64,000 nt of DNA from positions 120,638-184,637 of the forward strand of contig CAIVPX010000030.1 of the NCBI GenBank assembly GCA_903907905.1. Reading direction: 5' to 3'. This stretch comes from an uncultured bacterium (GTDB lineage Bacteria; Pseudomonadota; Gammaproteobacteria; Burkholderiales; Burkholderiaceae_E). Both the position numbers and the translations under genes were made by a program. Shown here in pieces: positions 51,207 to 59,958 of this stretch. Numbering within the stretch: position 1 is the first letter of the stretch; each line of letters begins with the position of its first letter. Below the pieces are notes generated by a model. The model did no database searches, was not told where the DNA came from, and worked only from the letters and a program-made list of their open reading frames with translations.

Positions 51207-52669
51207 TGCTGGTACTCGATCACGATCGCGCGGGCGGCTACTGGGGGGCCGTCTACGTCTTTACGGCTATCAAGGGACTGCAGGTCGTCATCGACGGCCC
51301 GGTGGGCTGCGAAAACCTCCCCGTGACGTCGGTGCTCCATTACACCGATGCGTTGCCGCCGCACGAACTGCCCATTGTGGTCACCGGTCTGGCCGAGGAA
51401 CAACTCGGTCGCGAGGGTACCGAAGGGGCGATGCGCCGGGCGCATGCGGTCCTCGATCCCGACCTGCCGGCCGTGGTCGTCACCGGTTCAATTGCCGAAA
51501 TGATCGGCGGCGGCGTCACCCCGGAAGGCACGACCATTCAACGCTTTTTGCCGCGCACCATCGACGAAGACCAGTGGCAGGCCGCCAACCGCGCCATCTA
51601 CTGGCTCTGGTCCGAATACGGGCCGCGCAAGGTGCCTGCGCCCAAGCCGCTCAAGGAGGGCGATAAGCCCCGCGTCAATCTGATTGGCCCGGCCTATGGC
51701 ACCTTCAACATGCCCAGCGATCTGGCCGAAATGCGGCGACTGGTCGAGGGCATTGGTGCCGAGATCAACCTGGTCTTTCCGTTGGGCAGCCACCTCGCCG
51801 ATATCGACAAGCTTGCCAACGCGCAGGCCAATATCTGTATGTATCGTGAGTTCGGCAGCATGCTGTGCGAGGCGCTTGAGCGCCCCTGGCTGCAGGCTCC
51901 CATCGGCATACACAGCACGACGCGCTTTCTGCGCGCACTGGGCGATATTCTCGGGCTTGACCCCGAGCCCTTCATCGAGCGTGAAAAGCACACGACGATC
52001 AAGCCCGTTTGGGATCTCTGGCGCTCGGTCACACAGGATTTCTTCGGTACCGCAAGTTTTGCGGTGGTGGCCAACGAAACGCACACGCGCGGCCTGCGCA
52101 ATCTGTTCGAAACCGAACTCGGTCTGCCCTGTAATTTCGCGATCGCCCGAAAGCCGGGGCAAAAGACCGACAACGAGGCTATCCGAACGCTTTGCCACAC
52201 GCGAGCGCCGCTGGTCATGTTCGGCAGCTACAACGAGCGCATGTACCTGGCTGAAAAGGGGCTGCGCGCCAGCTACATCCCGGCTTCGTTTCCGGGCGCG
52301 ATCATTCGTCGGCACACCGGCACGCCCTTCATGGGGTATGCCGGTGCAACGTATCTCGTTCAGGAATTCTGTAACGCGCTGTTCGATGCGCTGTTCCACA
52401 TCCTGCCCCTCGGGACCGACATGGATCGCGTCGATCCGACGCTCACCGGTGCGAGCCATCGCGATGCACGCAGCCTCGACTGGGACGAGGACGCGAGCGA
52501 ACTCCTCGCCGAGCTCGTCGCGGCCGAGCCCGTACTGATCCAGATCTCGGTCGCCAAGCGGCTTCGGGATCGCGCCGAGCGCGAGGCGCGCGAAGCGGGC
52601 GAAGACCGGATCACCGTCGATCGGGTCAGTCGTGCCCGCGCGGCGGTCCACCAGGCGGTGCCCGCATGA
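51206..52669 (+). CDS. bchZ: Chlorophyllide a reductase subunit BchZ
   Basis: A 487-residue NifK-like COR subunit. It begins [24 protein letters not shown], shown here only for orientation, and contains a cysteine in [10 protein letters not shown] (about residue 33) and the later [15 protein letters not shown] stretch typical of the cluster-binding half. The C-terminal ~80 residues carry the DVPF/PCP-like region ([18 protein letters not shown]). It is followed by a 132-bp leader and pufB. Confidence 0.95.
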   Translation: MLVLDHDRAGGYWGAVYVFTAIKGLQVVIDGPVGCENLPVTSVLHYTDALPPHELPIVVTGLAEEQLGREGTEGAMRRAHAVLDPDLPAVVVTGSIAEMIGGGVTPEGTTIQRFLPRTIDEDQWQAANRAIYWLWSEYGPRKVPAPKPLKEGDKPRVNLIGPAYGTFNMPSDLAEMRRLVEGIGAEINLVFPLGSHLADIDKLANAQANICMYREFGSMLCEALERPWLQAPIGIHSTTRFLRALGDILGLDPEPFIEREKHTTIKPVWDLWRSVTQDFFGTASFAVVANETHTRGLRNLFETELGLPCNFAIARKPGQKTDNEAIRTLCHTRAPLVMFGSYNERMYLAEKGLRASYIPASFPGAIIRRHTGTPFMGYAGATYLVQEFCNALFDALFHILPLGTDMDRVDPTLTGASHRDARSLDWDEDASELLAELVAAEPVLIQISVAKRLRDRAEREAREAGEDRITVDRVSRARAAVHQAVPA

Positions 52670-52801
52670 TCCCGGCCCCGCTCCTCGAACAAGCCCTTCG
52701 AAAGGGGCAACCGGATGTCGTGGCGCGGTGCTACGGCTGCCTTTTCCACGCGGGCCCAGCGTGGTGTTGGCCTTCACGGCCAGCTCTGTGGAGAACATCC
52801 T

Positions 52802-52948
52802 ATGAGTGACAAGAAAAGTGTCTCGGGTCTCACCGACGAGGAAGCCCAAGAGTTTCACACGTATTACATGCAGGGCCTGGTGGGCTTTACGGCAATCGCT
52901 GTGATCGCCCACATCCTCGTCTGGGCCTGGCGCCCCTGGTTCCACTGA
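52802..52948 (+). CDS. pufB: LH1 antenna beta polypeptide
   Basis: A 48-residue light-harvesting 1 beta chain with one span. His19 and His37 are 18 residues apart, as required: His37 ligates bacteriochlorophyll. The C-terminal WAWRPWFH is the conserved LH1-beta ending. ATG 52802 is confirmed by the exact family N-terminus. The next ORF follows after 23 bp. Confidence 0.97.
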   Translation: MSDKKSVSGLTDEEAQEFHTYYMQGLVGFTAIAVIAHILVWAWRPWFH

Positions 52949-52971
52949 TTCACTGCTGAAAGGAAGCTTTC

Positions 52972-53196
52972 ATGACTCCACTGACCAGCGGTTCGGCTCG
53001 GCATGAGCCGAAGGGCGGATCCCTCGCCTATCAGTTCATCTTTGCGGTCACATTTCTCACGTTTCTCGTGGTGGCGGTGATCGCGCAGGTGTTCATGCTG
53101 CCGTGGCGTTCATGGCTTCCCGGGGCAGAGGGCAGCAGAACCTTGTTGGGCGGTGTCAGGGCGGCTGTCTACACCCTGATGTCGCATCTCATCTGA
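52972..53196 (+). CDS. Single-span LH1-beta-like/PufX-like protein between pufB and pufA
   Basis: A 74-codon ORF with an AAGGAAG ribosome-binding site six bases before ATG 52972, sitting between pufB and pufA where normally no gene lies. It has a polar N-terminus, one span (about residues 20-43), then [11 protein letters not shown] and an amphipathic C-terminus [17 protein letters not shown]. The span end [15 protein letters not shown] aligns with the pufB end [15 protein letters not shown], with Gln39 at the position of the chlorophyll-binding His37. The C-terminal G-(A/G)-x6-HL(V/I) pattern recalls Rhodobacter PufX. A noncanonical LH1 subunit, a PufX-like or PufQ-like factor, are alternatives. 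Confidence 0.8.
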   Translation: MTPLTSGSARHEPKGGSLAYQFIFAVTFLTFLVVAVIAQVFMLPWRSWLPGAEGSRTLLGGVRAAVYTLMSHLI

Positions 53197-53210
53197 ACGG
53201 AGAGAGATCT

Positions 53211-53393
53211 ATGTGGCGTGTTTGGAAACTCTACGATCCGCTGCGCGCGATGGTTGCGCAAGGCGTTTTCCTGTTCGGCCTGGCAGCGATGATTCACCTC
53301 ATCCTGCTCAGCACGAACAGTTTCAACTGGCTCGATGGCATGAGCCAGGCGCAGTACAAGGCCGCACAGGCTGCGGCTGCAGCCAAGAAGTAA
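53211..53393 (+). CDS. pufA: LH1 antenna alpha polypeptide
   Basis: A 60-residue light-harvesting 1 alpha chain. It starts [19 protein letters not shown], the LH1-alpha hallmark, with bacteriochlorophyll-binding His29 in [11 protein letters not shown]. The C-terminus is Ala/Lys-rich ([10 protein letters not shown]). A GGAGAG site precedes ATG 53211. It is separated from pufB by the 74-codon ORF, an unusual arrangement. Confidence 0.97.
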   Translation: MWRVWKLYDPLRAMVAQGVFLFGLAAMIHLILLSTNSFNWLDGMSQAQYKAAQAAAAAKK

Positions 53394-53406
53394 TTCCAGG
53401 GCAGGG

Positions 53407-53442
53407 CAGTCGACGGACCGGCTCATCCCGGACCGTCGACTG
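53407..53442 (+). promoter_or_regulatory. puf intercistronic hairpin between pufA and pufL
   Basis: CAGTCGACGG (53407-53416) pairs with CCGTCGACTG (53433-53442), and an inner CCGG/CCGG stem is separated from it by one A-A mismatch. No T run follows, so this is not a terminator. Such hairpins downstream of pufBA protect the antenna mRNA from 3' decay and raise the LH1:reaction-centre ratio; that role is inferred from position. Confidence 0.75.
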
Positions 53443-53467
53443 ATGTGAGAGCGGGGAGGGCTGTCAG

Positions 53468-54292
53468 ATGGCCATGTTGAGTTTTGAGCGCAAGTACCGT
53501 GTGCGCGGCGGCACGTTACTCGGCGGAGATTTGTTCGACTTCTGGGTCGGACCGTTTTACGTCGGGTTCTTTGGCGTCACCACGTTGTTTTTCGCCTTCT
53601 TGGGGACAGCCCTGATCCTGTACGGTGCGGCCCTGGGCGGCACCTGGAATCTGTGGCAGATCAACATCGCGCCGCCCGACCTCAAATACGGGCTCGGCTT
53701 GGCACCGCTCAAGGAGGGCGGGCTCTGGCAGATCATCACGGTCTGCGCGATCGGCGCTTTCGGATCCTGGGCGCTACGCGAGGTCGAGATCTGCAGGAAG
53801 CTCGGCATGGGGTTTCACGTCCCATTTGCCTTCAGCTTCGCCATTCTGGCGTATGTCACGCTCGTGGTGTTCAGGCCTCTGCTGCTGGGTGCCTGGGGAC
53901 ATGGTTTTCCGTACGGCATTCTCAGTCACCTCGACTGGGTCTCCAACGTCGGCTACCAGTATCTGCACTTCCATTACAACCCCGCACACATGATCGCGGT
54001 GTCGCTATTTTTCACGACGACGCTCGCGCTCGCCATGCACGGCGGGTTGATCCTCTCTTCCACCAACCCCCCGCCGGGTGAAATGGTCAAGACGCCCGAG
54101 CACGAAGACACCTTCTTTCGCGACATCATCGGCTACTCGGTGGGTACGTTGGGTATCCATCGTCTGGGCCTGTTTTTGGCCCTGTCGGCGGTGTTCTTCA
54201 GTGCAGTCTGCATCATCATCAGCGGCCCCTTCTGGACGCGTGGCTGGCCCGAGTGGTGGGGCTGGTGGCTGCGCCTCCCGATCTGGTCTTGA
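53468..54292 (+). CDS. pufL: Photosynthetic reaction centre L subunit
   Basis: A 274-residue, five-span reaction-centre core subunit. Counting Met as 1, His154, His169, His174, His191 and His231 correspond to the ligands L153, L168, L173, L190 and L230 of the well-studied enzyme, so length and register are exact. The C-terminal [16 protein letters not shown] is conserved. GGGAGGG lies upstream of ATG 53468. It is 25 bp from pufM. Confidence 0.97.
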   Translation: MAMLSFERKYRVRGGTLLGGDLFDFWVGPFYVGFFGVTTLFFAFLGTALILYGAALGGTWNLWQINIAPPDLKYGLGLAPLKEGGLWQIITVCAIGAFGSWALREVEICRKLGMGFHVPFAFSFAILAYVTLVVFRPLLLGAWGHGFPYGILSHLDWVSNVGYQYLHFHYNPAHMIAVSLFFTTTLALAMHGGLILSSTNPPPGEMVKTPEHEDTFFRDIIGYSVGTLGIHRLGLFLALSAVFFSAVCIIISGPFWTRGWPEWWGWWLRLPIWS

Positions 54293-54317
54293 TTGAAGAC
54301 GTCCGCGGAGACCGACG

Positions 54318-55310
54318 ATGAAATCATCCATTCTTCCCATCCCCGATTACCAGAATCTGTTTACGCAGGTTCGGGTCGAGGCCCCTTCCTACCCGGGGGT
54401 GCCGCTCGAGCGTGAGCGAGATACCCAGGAGCGGCTCGGTTCCGGCTGGCACGTGCAACTGTTCGCACGTTTTGGTAACGCCCAACTCGGACCGGTCTAT
54501 CTGGGCTTTCTTGGCGTGGCCTCGCTCGTATTCTTTCTGATCGGCTTTACCGCGATCGGATTCAACATGCTGGTGCAGGTCAACTACAGCCCGATCGAAT
54601 TCGTCAAGCAACTGTTCTGGCTGTCGGTGGATCCGCCCTCAGCGAAGTACGGCCTGCGCCTGCCGCCGATGAACGAGGGCGGCTGGTGGCTCTTCTCGGG
54701 CTTCTTCATCACCGTCTCCATCCTGCTGTGGTGGGCTCGCGTATACCGTCGCGCGCGGGCGCTGGGGCTGGGCACCCACATTGCGTGGGCCTTCGCCGCG
54801 GCCATCTGGCTCTATCTGGTGCTGGGTTTCTTTCGCCCGGTCCTGATGGGCTCGTGGTCCGAGGCGGTGCCCTTCGGCATCTTCTCGCACCTCGACTGGA
54901 CAACAGCATTTTCACTGCGCTACGGCAACCTGTTCTACAACCCCTTCCACATGCTGTCGATCGCGTTTCTGTATGGATCGGTGCTGCTGTTCGCGATGCA
55001 CGCCGCGACCATTCTGGCGGTGGGTCGCTACGGTGGCGAGCGCGAAATCGAGCAGATCTACGATCGGGGAACCGCGTCTGAGCGGGCCGCGCTGTTCTGG
55101 CGCTGGACCATGGGCTTCAACGCGACCATGGAATCGATTCACCGCTGGGCGTGGTGGTTCGCAGTACTCACCTGCATTACGGGGGGCATTGGCATCTTGC
55201 TCACCGGAACGGTGGTCGACAACTGGTACCTCTGGTCGGTCAAGCACGGTGTGGCGCCAGCCTATCCCGAAATCTGGGGTCCGGTGCCTGACCCTGCCGT
55301 GGCGCGATAA
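54318..55310 (+). CDS. pufM: Photosynthetic reaction centre M subunit
   Basis: A 330-residue M subunit with five spans. Key segments are [10 protein letters not shown] (His for the accessory bacteriochlorophyll), [13 protein letters not shown] (special-pair His), [13 protein letters not shown] and [11 protein letters not shown] (iron-binding His residues). The C-terminus is extended ([14 protein letters not shown]), as in species that bind a PufC cytochrome. pufC follows after 13 bp. Confidence 0.97.
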   Translation: MKSSILPIPDYQNLFTQVRVEAPSYPGVPLERERDTQERLGSGWHVQLFARFGNAQLGPVYLGFLGVASLVFFLIGFTAIGFNMLVQVNYSPIEFVKQLFWLSVDPPSAKYGLRLPPMNEGGWWLFSGFFITVSILLWWARVYRRARALGLGTHIAWAFAAAIWLYLVLGFFRPVLMGSWSEAVPFGIFSHLDWTTAFSLRYGNLFYNPFHMLSIAFLYGSVLLFAMHAATILAVGRYGGEREIEQIYDRGTASERAALFWRWTMGFNATMESIHRWAWWFAVLTCITGGIGILLTGTVVDNWYLWSVKHGVAPAYPEIWGPVPDPAVAR

Positions 55311-55323
55311 AGGAGCGTCGAAC

Positions 55324-56397
55324 ATGATCAACTTCCGAAGGGTCGCGCTGGCGGTGGCAGGTCTTGCGGGCGTGCTCCTGCTTGCGGGCTGTGAGCGGCC
55401 CTCCATGCAAACCCACCAGATCGGTTTTCGTGGCACGGGCATGGAGCAGGTCGTCAACCCGAGAATCGTCGCGGCTAAAGCGTCCTTGCACGAGGCGCCG
55501 GCTGCGCTCGAGCCCGCCGATAGCAGCGGGCCCAAGGCTGGCCAGATCTACCAGAACGTCAAGGTACTGGGTGATCTCAGCGTGGGTGAGTTCACCCGCG
55601 CCATGATTGCGATGAGCAACTGGGTGGCGCCTGAGCAGGGCTGCGTCTATTGCCATAATCCGGCCAATTTTGCCGACGACAGCATGCAGACCAAGGTGGT
55701 TGCACGCCGTATGGTTCAGATGACACAGACCATCAACGCTACGTGGAAGGGGCACGTTGGCGACACGGGTGTCACCTGCTACACCTGTCACCGCGGCAAT
55801 AACGTCCCAACGCAGAAGTGGTATGCCGATCCGCCCGCACCCACGGCGGGGCGCCTGCTGGGCAATGACAATGGCCAGAACAAGGCGGGCAAGCAGTCGG
55901 TGGGCAATGCGTCGCTGCCCTACGACCCCTTCACTCCCTTCCTGCTCGGACAGGAGCCCATCCGGGTCACGGCCACGACAGCATTGCCGGTCAATGCCCA
56001 GGTCCCGCTCAAGCAAGCCGAGTGGACCCACGGACTCATGATTCACATGTCCGAGGGCTTGGGGGTGGGGTGCACGCACTGCCACAACACCCGCGCCTTT
56101 GCCGAATGGAGCCAAAGTCCGCCGGCTCGGATCACGGCCTGGCATGGTATCCGCATGGTTCGCGACCTGAACAACCAATTCATGGTGCCGCTTACCTCGG
56201 GTCAACCGGCAGAGCGACTCGGGCCTGCGGGCGATATCGCCAAAGTCAACTGCGCGACCTGCCATCAGGGCGTCAACAAACCCTTGAATGGTGCGCAAAT
56301 GCTCAAGGCTCACCCCGAATTGGCCAAGCCCTCCGGGCCGCCGGTGAAGACGAGCGAGGTGTCTGTGCCCGGAGTGCAACCCACGGGCGGGCGCTGA
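55324..56397 (+). CDS. pufC: Reaction-centre tetrahaem cytochrome c subunit
   Basis: A 357-residue lipoprotein cytochrome that re-reduces the special pair. The lipobox LLLAGC ends near residue 23. Four haem-binding motifs are complete: CVYCH (107), CYTCH (152), CTHCH (250) and CATCH (310). Methionine ligands are likely from the flanking helices. The last gene of the puf operon, it ends 140 bp before a strong terminator. Confidence 0.96.
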   Translation: MINFRRVALAVAGLAGVLLLAGCERPSMQTHQIGFRGTGMEQVVNPRIVAAKASLHEAPAALEPADSSGPKAGQIYQNVKVLGDLSVGEFTRAMIAMSNWVAPEQGCVYCHNPANFADDSMQTKVVARRMVQMTQTINATWKGHVGDTGVTCYTCHRGNNVPTQKWYADPPAPTAGRLLGNDNGQNKAGKQSVGNASLPYDPFTPFLLGQEPIRVTATTALPVNAQVPLKQAEWTHGLMIHMSEGLGVGCTHCHNTRAFAEWSQSPPARITAWHGIRMVRDLNNQFMVPLTSGQPAERLGPAGDIAKVNCATCHQGVNKPLNGAQMLKAHPELAKPSGPPVKTSEVSVPGVQPTGGR

Positions 56398-56835
56398 GTA
56401 GGCGCACGCTCAGGGTCACCCTCGGAGGGCGTTCGACCTCGCTTCGATGAATCCGTTTTCGGCGTGCTCGCCCAAGGCGACGCGCCACTGATTTCGGCAC
56501 TACGTTTCATTCAACCCATCCTCCGGTGTCTCGTGCCAAGCGCCCCCGATTTCGGGTGGCGCTTTTTTTTGTGCGCCCGGCACGGGCGGATGCCTGCAGG
56601 GGCAGGCTGGGGGCGGCAAGCGGGGCAAGCGGGCGTCGCGCGGGATGCAGGCTGCTTCAAGTCACTTGAGTGCGGTCGGCGAACGCGATCGGTGTCGAGG
56701 AATTTGAGCCGCATCGACGCATCCGATCGGTGCTGCCGATACTCAGCCGTACCGACACTTTCAACCTGTATGGGCAGCCTCGAGCGGTGTCGGCATCCCC
56801 GAGCCGGGCTGCCACGCTTGGCTCGCGCCGGTGAT
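56398..56835. other. Intergenic region between pufC and tspO (438 bp)
   Basis: This gap between convergent pufC and tspO holds the puf terminator (56538-56570). Apart from it, no credible ORF, repeat or RNA was recognised; ORFs across it are open only because of high GC content. Confidence 0.6.
56538..56570 (+). terminator. Rho-independent terminator of the bchXYZ-puf operon
   Basis: AAGCGCC-C-CCCG (56538-56548) pairs with CGGG-T-GGCGCTT (56553-56564), with a four-base loop, followed by eight T. This is the strongest terminator in the window. Confidence 0.92.
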
Positions 56836-57321
56836 TCAGAACGGTCCGTTCAGCCTCACCGCTTCGAAATTGAGCACCGCTGCGAACGAGACCCACAGCA
56901 GGTAGGGCGTCAGCAGCCAGGCGCCCCGAGGCGTATAGACGCGCAAGTGCACCATCAGTGCGATGATCGAGGCCCAGAATGGCACCAGTTCGAGCAGCGC
57001 CCAGTCGGGGCGCTGCAGAAAGAAATAGAGCAGGCTCCAGCCGATGTTGAGGATACCGTTGAGCACCAAGAGTGTGATCAGACGCCGCCTGGGAGAGGGG
57101 CGGCGATGCCGGCCGGCACGCCAGCCCAGCACCGCTGCCCAGGCGATCAGTGTGAAAAGGATCGTCCACGCTGGACCGAAGACCCAGTCGGGGGGCTTGA
57201 ACCAGGGCTGCTTCAGGCCGTAGTACCAGGCGTCCAGGCGGGTGAGGCCGCCGCCTGTCAGTGCAACGACCACGACGGCCGCGGCAGCGACCGCGCTGTC
57301 GCGGCCGAACCTGCCGGTCAT
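56836..57321 (-). CDS. tspO: TspO/MBR-family tryptophan-rich sensory protein
   Basis: A 161-residue, five-span protein of the TspO/translocator family. The porphyrin-binding-side motif WFKPPDWVFGPAWT is at about residues 40-53, and the later LNIGWSLLYF, followed by ALLELVPFWASI, is typical. In Rhodobacter TspO modulates pigment gene expression through tetrapyrrole intermediates. Its start overlaps the bchP stop by 4 bp, making it the last gene of bchG-pucC-like-bchP-tspO. Confidence 0.93.
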   Translation of the reverse strand: MTGRFGRDSAVAAAAVVVVALTGGGLTRLDAWYYGLKQPWFKPPDWVFGPAWTILFTLIAWAAVLGWRAGRHRRPSPRRRLITLLVLNGILNIGWSLLYFFLQRPDWALLELVPFWASIIALMVHLRVYTPRGAWLLTPYLLWVSFAAVLNFEAVRLNGPF

Positions 57322-58526
57322 GCCTTGGCGATACCGAAGAGGTGTGCCATATCCTTGAGGAAAATTCGCAGATGCGCCATGGGGCGTCGCCGAACCAACC
57401 GCTTGTTCATGTAGGCATCGAAGGTGAGTTGCTGGACATCGCGGTCCTGGCAGATCTTCACGAAGTGTTCGCGGCGCTTGTCGTTGAGATACCAGAAGCG
57501 CTGCATGATGCCGAGAATGAAAAAGACCCGGCCATGTTCCTTCATAAAGCGCTTTCGGGCGAGCGCAAGTGCCGTGCCGCGACCTGTCGCGAGCGCCTCA
57601 TGCGCCGCCTCGGCGGCCAGCCGGCCCCCCAGCATCGCGTAGTAGATGCCTTCGCCCGACGCCGGGGCGACCACGCCTGATGCGTCACCGGCGAGCACGA
57701 CGTTGCGGCCGTTGTCCCAGCGCGGCAGGGGTTTGAGCGGGATGGGCGCACCCTCACGACGAAGGGTCTCGAAGCGATCGAGACCCGCCGTACGGCGCAG
57801 GTCGGCGACGGCCGAGCGTAGTGAAAACCCTTTGTCCATGCTGCCCGTACCGACCGACATGCATTTGCCGTGCGGAAACACCCAGCCATAGAAGTCGGGT
57901 GACAGGCTGCCCCGGTAGTAGACATCGCAGCGCGCCGGGTCGTAGTCGATGCCGGCGTGCTCGCTGGTTTCGGGGGCTCGCACGATCTCGTGATAAGCAA
58001 AGACGAATTTGCCCTTGTCGGAGTCGGGAATGCACTGGGCGGCCACGCGCGACTTGGCCCCGTCGGCCCCAATGACCAGACGTGCCCGGACCTGGGTGGG
58101 CGTTTCGTCGCGCTCGCCGGCGGCCTCGCGGCGCTGGATGTGAACCGTACTCAGCCCCTGCGCGTCGGGGCCCTCGAGGCGATCGAAGCTGCCGATCATG
58201 CGGGTGGCACCGTGGGAGGCTGCACGCTCGCGCAACCATTCGTCGAAGCGGTCGCGGTCGACCATGCCGACAAAGCCGCCCTCGATGGGAATGTCGACGC
58301 GGATGTCCTTGGGCGAGATCATTCGCGCGCAGCGGGCATGGGCGACGAGTTGGCTTTCGGGAATATCAAAGTCACGGATGAGACGCGGCGGGATGGCGCC
58401 ACCACAGGGCTTGATACGGCCGGCCCGATCGACCAGCAGCACCGAATGTCCGGCGCGAGCGAGATCATCGGCTGCGGTAGCGCCAGCGGGCCCCCCGCCG
58501 ATTACGACAACGTCATAGTTATGCAT
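57318..58526 (-). CDS. bchP: Geranylgeranyl reductase BchP
   Basis: A 402-residue FAD-dependent reductase converting the geranylgeranyl tail of bacteriochlorophyll to phytyl. N-terminal FAD fold: YDVVVIGGGPAGATAADDLA. Family features include KPCGGAIPPRL (about residue 40), YYRGSLSPDFYGWVFPHG and GDASGVVAPASGEGI. ATG 58526 overlaps the upstream PucC-family gene by 8 bp; longer readings are shadows. Confidence 0.95.
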   Translation of the reverse strand: MHNYDVVVIGGGPAGATAADDLARAGHSVLLVDRAGRIKPCGGAIPPRLIRDFDIPESQLVAHARCARMISPKDIRVDIPIEGGFVGMVDRDRFDEWLRERAASHGATRMIGSFDRLEGPDAQGLSTVHIQRREAAGERDETPTQVRARLVIGADGAKSRVAAQCIPDSDKGKFVFAYHEIVRAPETSEHAGIDYDPARCDVYYRGSLSPDFYGWVFPHGKCMSVGTGSMDKGFSLRSAVADLRRTAGLDRFETLRREGAPIPLKPLPRWDNGRNVVLAGDASGVVAPASGEGIYYAMLGGRLAAEAAHEALATGRGTALALARKRFMKEHGRVFFILGIMQRFWYLNDKRREHFVKICQDRDVQQLTFDAYMNKRLVRRRPMAHLRIFLKDMAHLFGIAKA

Positions 58527-59907
58527 GGGCTGCCTCCCCCTGCAGGTCTGGGCCTGCCTTGATGCCGTCGGCGGATGCCGGCAGCGATGGTTCTTCGATC
58601 TGGCCGGCGAGCCGGGCCGACACCACAAAAAGCAGGGCCTCGACGGCGAACACGAGCGCGTAGGCCTGGGCGGGGTGTTGCAACACCAGGCGAGCCAGGT
58701 CGGAGAGCGCGGTGCCCAGGAGCCCGCCGCTGCCGAAAGCCAGCGCCTGCGCGGCGCCCCACAGCCCCATGCGTGTACCTTCGCGATGTCCTTCGCCCTC
58801 GCCGGCCAGACGCATCATCGAGGCGATGGCGGCGATGGAAAAAGCGCCGTTGGCCGCACCCAGCAGCATGACGTTCAGATCAAGCGGCCAACCTGGCCCC
58901 ACCAGGCCCGCCGCCACCAGTCCGGCCAGCGCGAGTCCCGAGGCGATGCAGCCCGAGACGGTCCAGAAGCGCAGCGAGCCGAGGCGGCGCCCGAAGACGC
59001 GACCACTGCCCGCGAGCGCCACCAGCAGCATGCCCACCAGAATGCCCGAGTGCTGCAGGCCCGAGAGCTTGGTGGACTGGCCCGGTGTGTAGCCGAAGAC
59101 CGTACCTGCGAAGGGCTCGAGGATGAGGTCCTGGGCACTGAACGCCAGCATCGAGATGAACACGAAGACCGTGAAATGGCGGGCTGACGGCTCACGCCAC
59201 ACCTTGCGCAGCGTGACCCGAAAGCCCTCGGCGGTATCGTCGCTGGCTTGCGATGCGCGGGGGGCGCCGCGCTCGAGTCTGAGCAGCATCAGTACGGTGG
59301 TGACGATGGCCACCGCGGCGACGCCTGCTGCCACCGCCAAGAGTCTCTCCTCTGAGTAGGGGTCCAGCAGGTGCCCGGCCGTGCCGGCGGTGACAGCGAA
59401 GCCCGCGATCATCATCAGCCAGACCAGGGTGGCTGCGCCCGCGCGCCGGTCGGGTTGCACGCGCTTGGCCAGCAGCACCAGCACCGAGGTGCCGCTTGCG
59501 CTCACCCCCACGCCGATAAGCAGGAAGGCCAGCACAGACAGGGCGATGCCGCCCGCCAGCGCCTCGGGCATCAGGGTGACAGCCAGCGCGCCCAGCATGC
59601 CGCCTGCGGCCAGCACCAGCATGCCGCCCAGGATCCATGGGGTGCAGCGGCCGGAGCGGTCGGAGCCGAAGCCCATGCGGGGTCGCAGCACCTGCACCAC
59701 ATAGTGCATGGCGACGAGCAGGCCGGGCAGCAGCGCCGGCAGCGCCAGCTCGACCACCATGATGCGATTGAGGGTGGAGGTGGCCAGTACGACGATGCCG
59801 CCGAGGCAGGCCTGGATAAGACCGAGCCTGGCGATGGAGAGCCAGCCGAAAGGGGGCGCCCCCGAGTGGCCGGTGCCGGGTGGTGATGCGCGGTTGCCTG
59901 CGTGCAT
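58519..59907 (-). CDS. PucC/LhaA-family (BCD) transporter-like protein
   Basis: A 462-residue, twelve-span MFS-related protein of the PucC family, corresponding to Orf428/Bch2 that lies between bchG and bchP in other purple bacteria. Typical segments are LNRIMVVELALPALLPGLLV (residues 46-65), YVVQVLRPRMGFGSDR and FAGTVFGYTPGQSTKLSGL. Members assist antenna assembly or pigment delivery. The exact function here is inferred. It is 51 bp from bchG. Confidence 0.9.
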   Translation of the reverse strand: MHAGNRASPPGTGHSGAPPFGWLSIARLGLIQACLGGIVVLATSTLNRIMVVELALPALLPGLLVAMHYVVQVLRPRMGFGSDRSGRCTPWILGGMLVLAAGGMLGALAVTLMPEALAGGIALSVLAFLLIGVGVSASGTSVLVLLAKRVQPDRRAGAATLVWLMMIAGFAVTAGTAGHLLDPYSEERLLAVAAGVAAVAIVTTVLMLLRLERGAPRASQASDDTAEGFRVTLRKVWREPSARHFTVFVFISMLAFSAQDLILEPFAGTVFGYTPGQSTKLSGLQHSGILVGMLLVALAGSGRVFGRRLGSLRFWTVSGCIASGLALAGLVAAGLVGPGWPLDLNVMLLGAANGAFSIAAIASMMRLAGEGEGHREGTRMGLWGAAQALAFGSGGLLGTALSDLARLVLQHPAQAYALVFAVEALLFVVSARLAGQIEEPSLPASADGIKAGPDLQGEAAHA

Positions 59908-59958
59908 GTGAAATCCCCCGAATATCTTTTTTGTGTGTTGGTGTCGATGCCGCGTGGG

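Noticed and set aside
51488..52945. A 485-codon minus-strand ORF opposite bchZ.
   Set aside because: It covers a conserved gene in the opposite frame and has no recognisable domain or ribosome-binding site.
54318..55310. PufM has Tyr where Rhodobacter sphaeroides has His in SLVHGN (here SLRYGN), which first looked like loss of the accessory-bacteriochlorophyll ligand.
   Set aside because: Counting back from the special-pair His shows the ligand is the His of SHLDW, which is present; Tyr in the other position is common in purple bacteria such as Blastochloris.
56464..57414. A 316-codon plus-strand ORF after pufC.
   Set aside because: It crosses the puf terminator and lies antisense to tspO, with no protein-like composition.
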